64,000 bases of DNA, from assembly GCF_001274635.1 (NCBI RefSeq), contig NZ_LBGV01000001.1, positions 3,658,001 through 3,722,000 on the forward strand, written 5' to 3'. This document shows positions 63,755-64,000 of this stretch, piece after piece. Below the pieces are notes generated by a model that saw only the letters and a program-made list of their open reading frames with translations, did no database searches and had not been told where the DNA came from. The translations under genes and the position numbers were made by a program. Origin of the DNA: Persicobacter sp. CCB-QB2 (GTDB lineage Bacteria > Bacteroidota > Bacteroidia > Cytophagales > Cyclobacteriaceae). Positions within the stretch are counted from its first letter, which is position 1; each line of letters opens with the position of its first letter.

Positions 63755-64000
63755 TTATTTTAATTCCATTTCAAATACTTCAGCCAGATGTTGCTTCAGG
63801 CGTGCTTCGGCCTCCGCAAAATTAACCTCCCGGCCCAATTCCATTTCCAGAGAAGTCACGGCCTTATCATCAATGCCACAAGGAATAATATTTTTGAAAT
63901 ACTCCATCTGTGTATTGATATTAAAGGCTAAACCATGCATGGTTACCCATCGGCTGGACTTTACCCCCAGGGCACAGATTTTTCGCGGGTTTTTCATGTC
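63755..64000 (-). CDS. lipB: Octanoyltransferase LipB (C-terminal part, 5' end outside window)
   Basis: The frame is open to the right edge, so the methionine at 63997 is internal; about 82 residues are visible. The conserved end of LipB is present: R-K-I-C-A-L-G-V-K-S-S-R-W-V-T-M-H-G-L-A-F-N and the catalytic cysteine in I-I-P-C-G-I. LipB transfers octanoyl groups from acyl carrier protein to lipoyl domains, starting protein lipoylation. It is followed 5 bases later by the small unknown gene. Confidence 0.93.
   Translation of the reverse strand, partial: DMKNPRKICALGVKSSRWVTMHGLAFNINTQMEYFKNIIPCGIDDKAVTSLEMELGREVNFAEAEARLKQHLAEVFEMELK

Noticed and set aside
1-64000. CRISPR arrays, tRNA or rRNA genes, prophage, complete insertion sequences
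   Set aside because: Looked for repeat-spacer patterns, tRNA-like TpsiC motifs, and transposase or phage proteins; none was convincing.

Overview
The window looks like chromosome from a free-living, probably marine, member of the Bacteroidota (Cytophagales-like). The grounds are: the type IX secretion proteins PorU and PorV, several TonB-dependent receptors with N-terminal carboxypeptidase-like domains, a FloA/NfeD pair, a GT3-type glycogen synthase, a lamin-tail surface protein, AT-rich Bacteroidota-style leaders with few Shine-Dalgarno sites, and moderate GC (low forties by eye). I saw no rRNA, tRNA, CRISPR array, phage or complete insertion sequence. Nearly everything is housekeeping or envelope biology.

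Layout. 1-1.8 kb: potassium uptake, trkA (cut by the window edge) and trkH. 2-4.2 kb (minus): a THUMP-like methyltransferase and asd. 4.4-7.9 kb: a 1.2-kresidue lamin-tail secreted protein. 8.3-10.3 kb: DksA-like protein, scpB, pseudouridine synthase. 10.5-17.9 kb (minus): M16 peptidase-like protein, porV, porU, pssA, MBL hydrolase. 17.9-22.5 kb: FAD oxidoreductase and a TolB-propeller/beta-barrel protein. 22.8-27 kb: frameshifted M1 aminopeptidase, HupE/UreJ, DUF6702, 2H phosphoesterase. 27.2-30.6 kb: frameshifted glycogen synthase, frameshifted floA, nfeD. 30.7-39.5 kb (minus): AlkA-like glycosylase, uvrB, aroE, DUF368, phosphosulfolactate synthase, TPR protein, SDR epimerase, rfbC. 39.8-51.6 kb (plus): two tandem Oar-like receptors, then a strongly expressed-looking TonB receptor with its lipoprotein. 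52-60 kb: unknown secreted protein, ArsR regulator, CarboxypepD-like protein, a 51-residue basic ORF, WG-repeat protein, patatin, helical unknown. 60.4-64 kb: htpG, YwqK-like protein, small unknown, lipB (cut by the window edge).

Two cross-cutting patterns stand out. First, a non-coding element of about 215 bp recurs at five intergenic sites (1854, 22614, 35209, 51628 and 58309), with a possible sixth relic near 10378. Three copies are exactly 215 bp with imperfect terminal inverted repeats and perfect 4-bp target duplications of the form YTAW (TTAT, CTAA, TTAA). This is a MITE-like, non-autonomous transposon. Every copy lies within about 40 bp of an intrinsic terminator, and in three copies the target site contains the TAA stop codon of the adjacent gene. 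Second, three otherwise conserved genes (M1 peptidase, glycogen synthase, floA) are each broken by loss of a single G in a short G run. Adding one base restores a family-typical protein each time. The shared signature points to homopolymer sequencing error more than to three real mutations, but this needs read-level checking.

Functionally the window is rich in cell-envelope work: secretion and processing of T9SS cargo, outer-membrane uptake, phospholipid synthesis, undecaprenyl-phosphate recycling (DUF368), membrane microdomains (FloA/NfeD) and dTDP-sugar synthesis.
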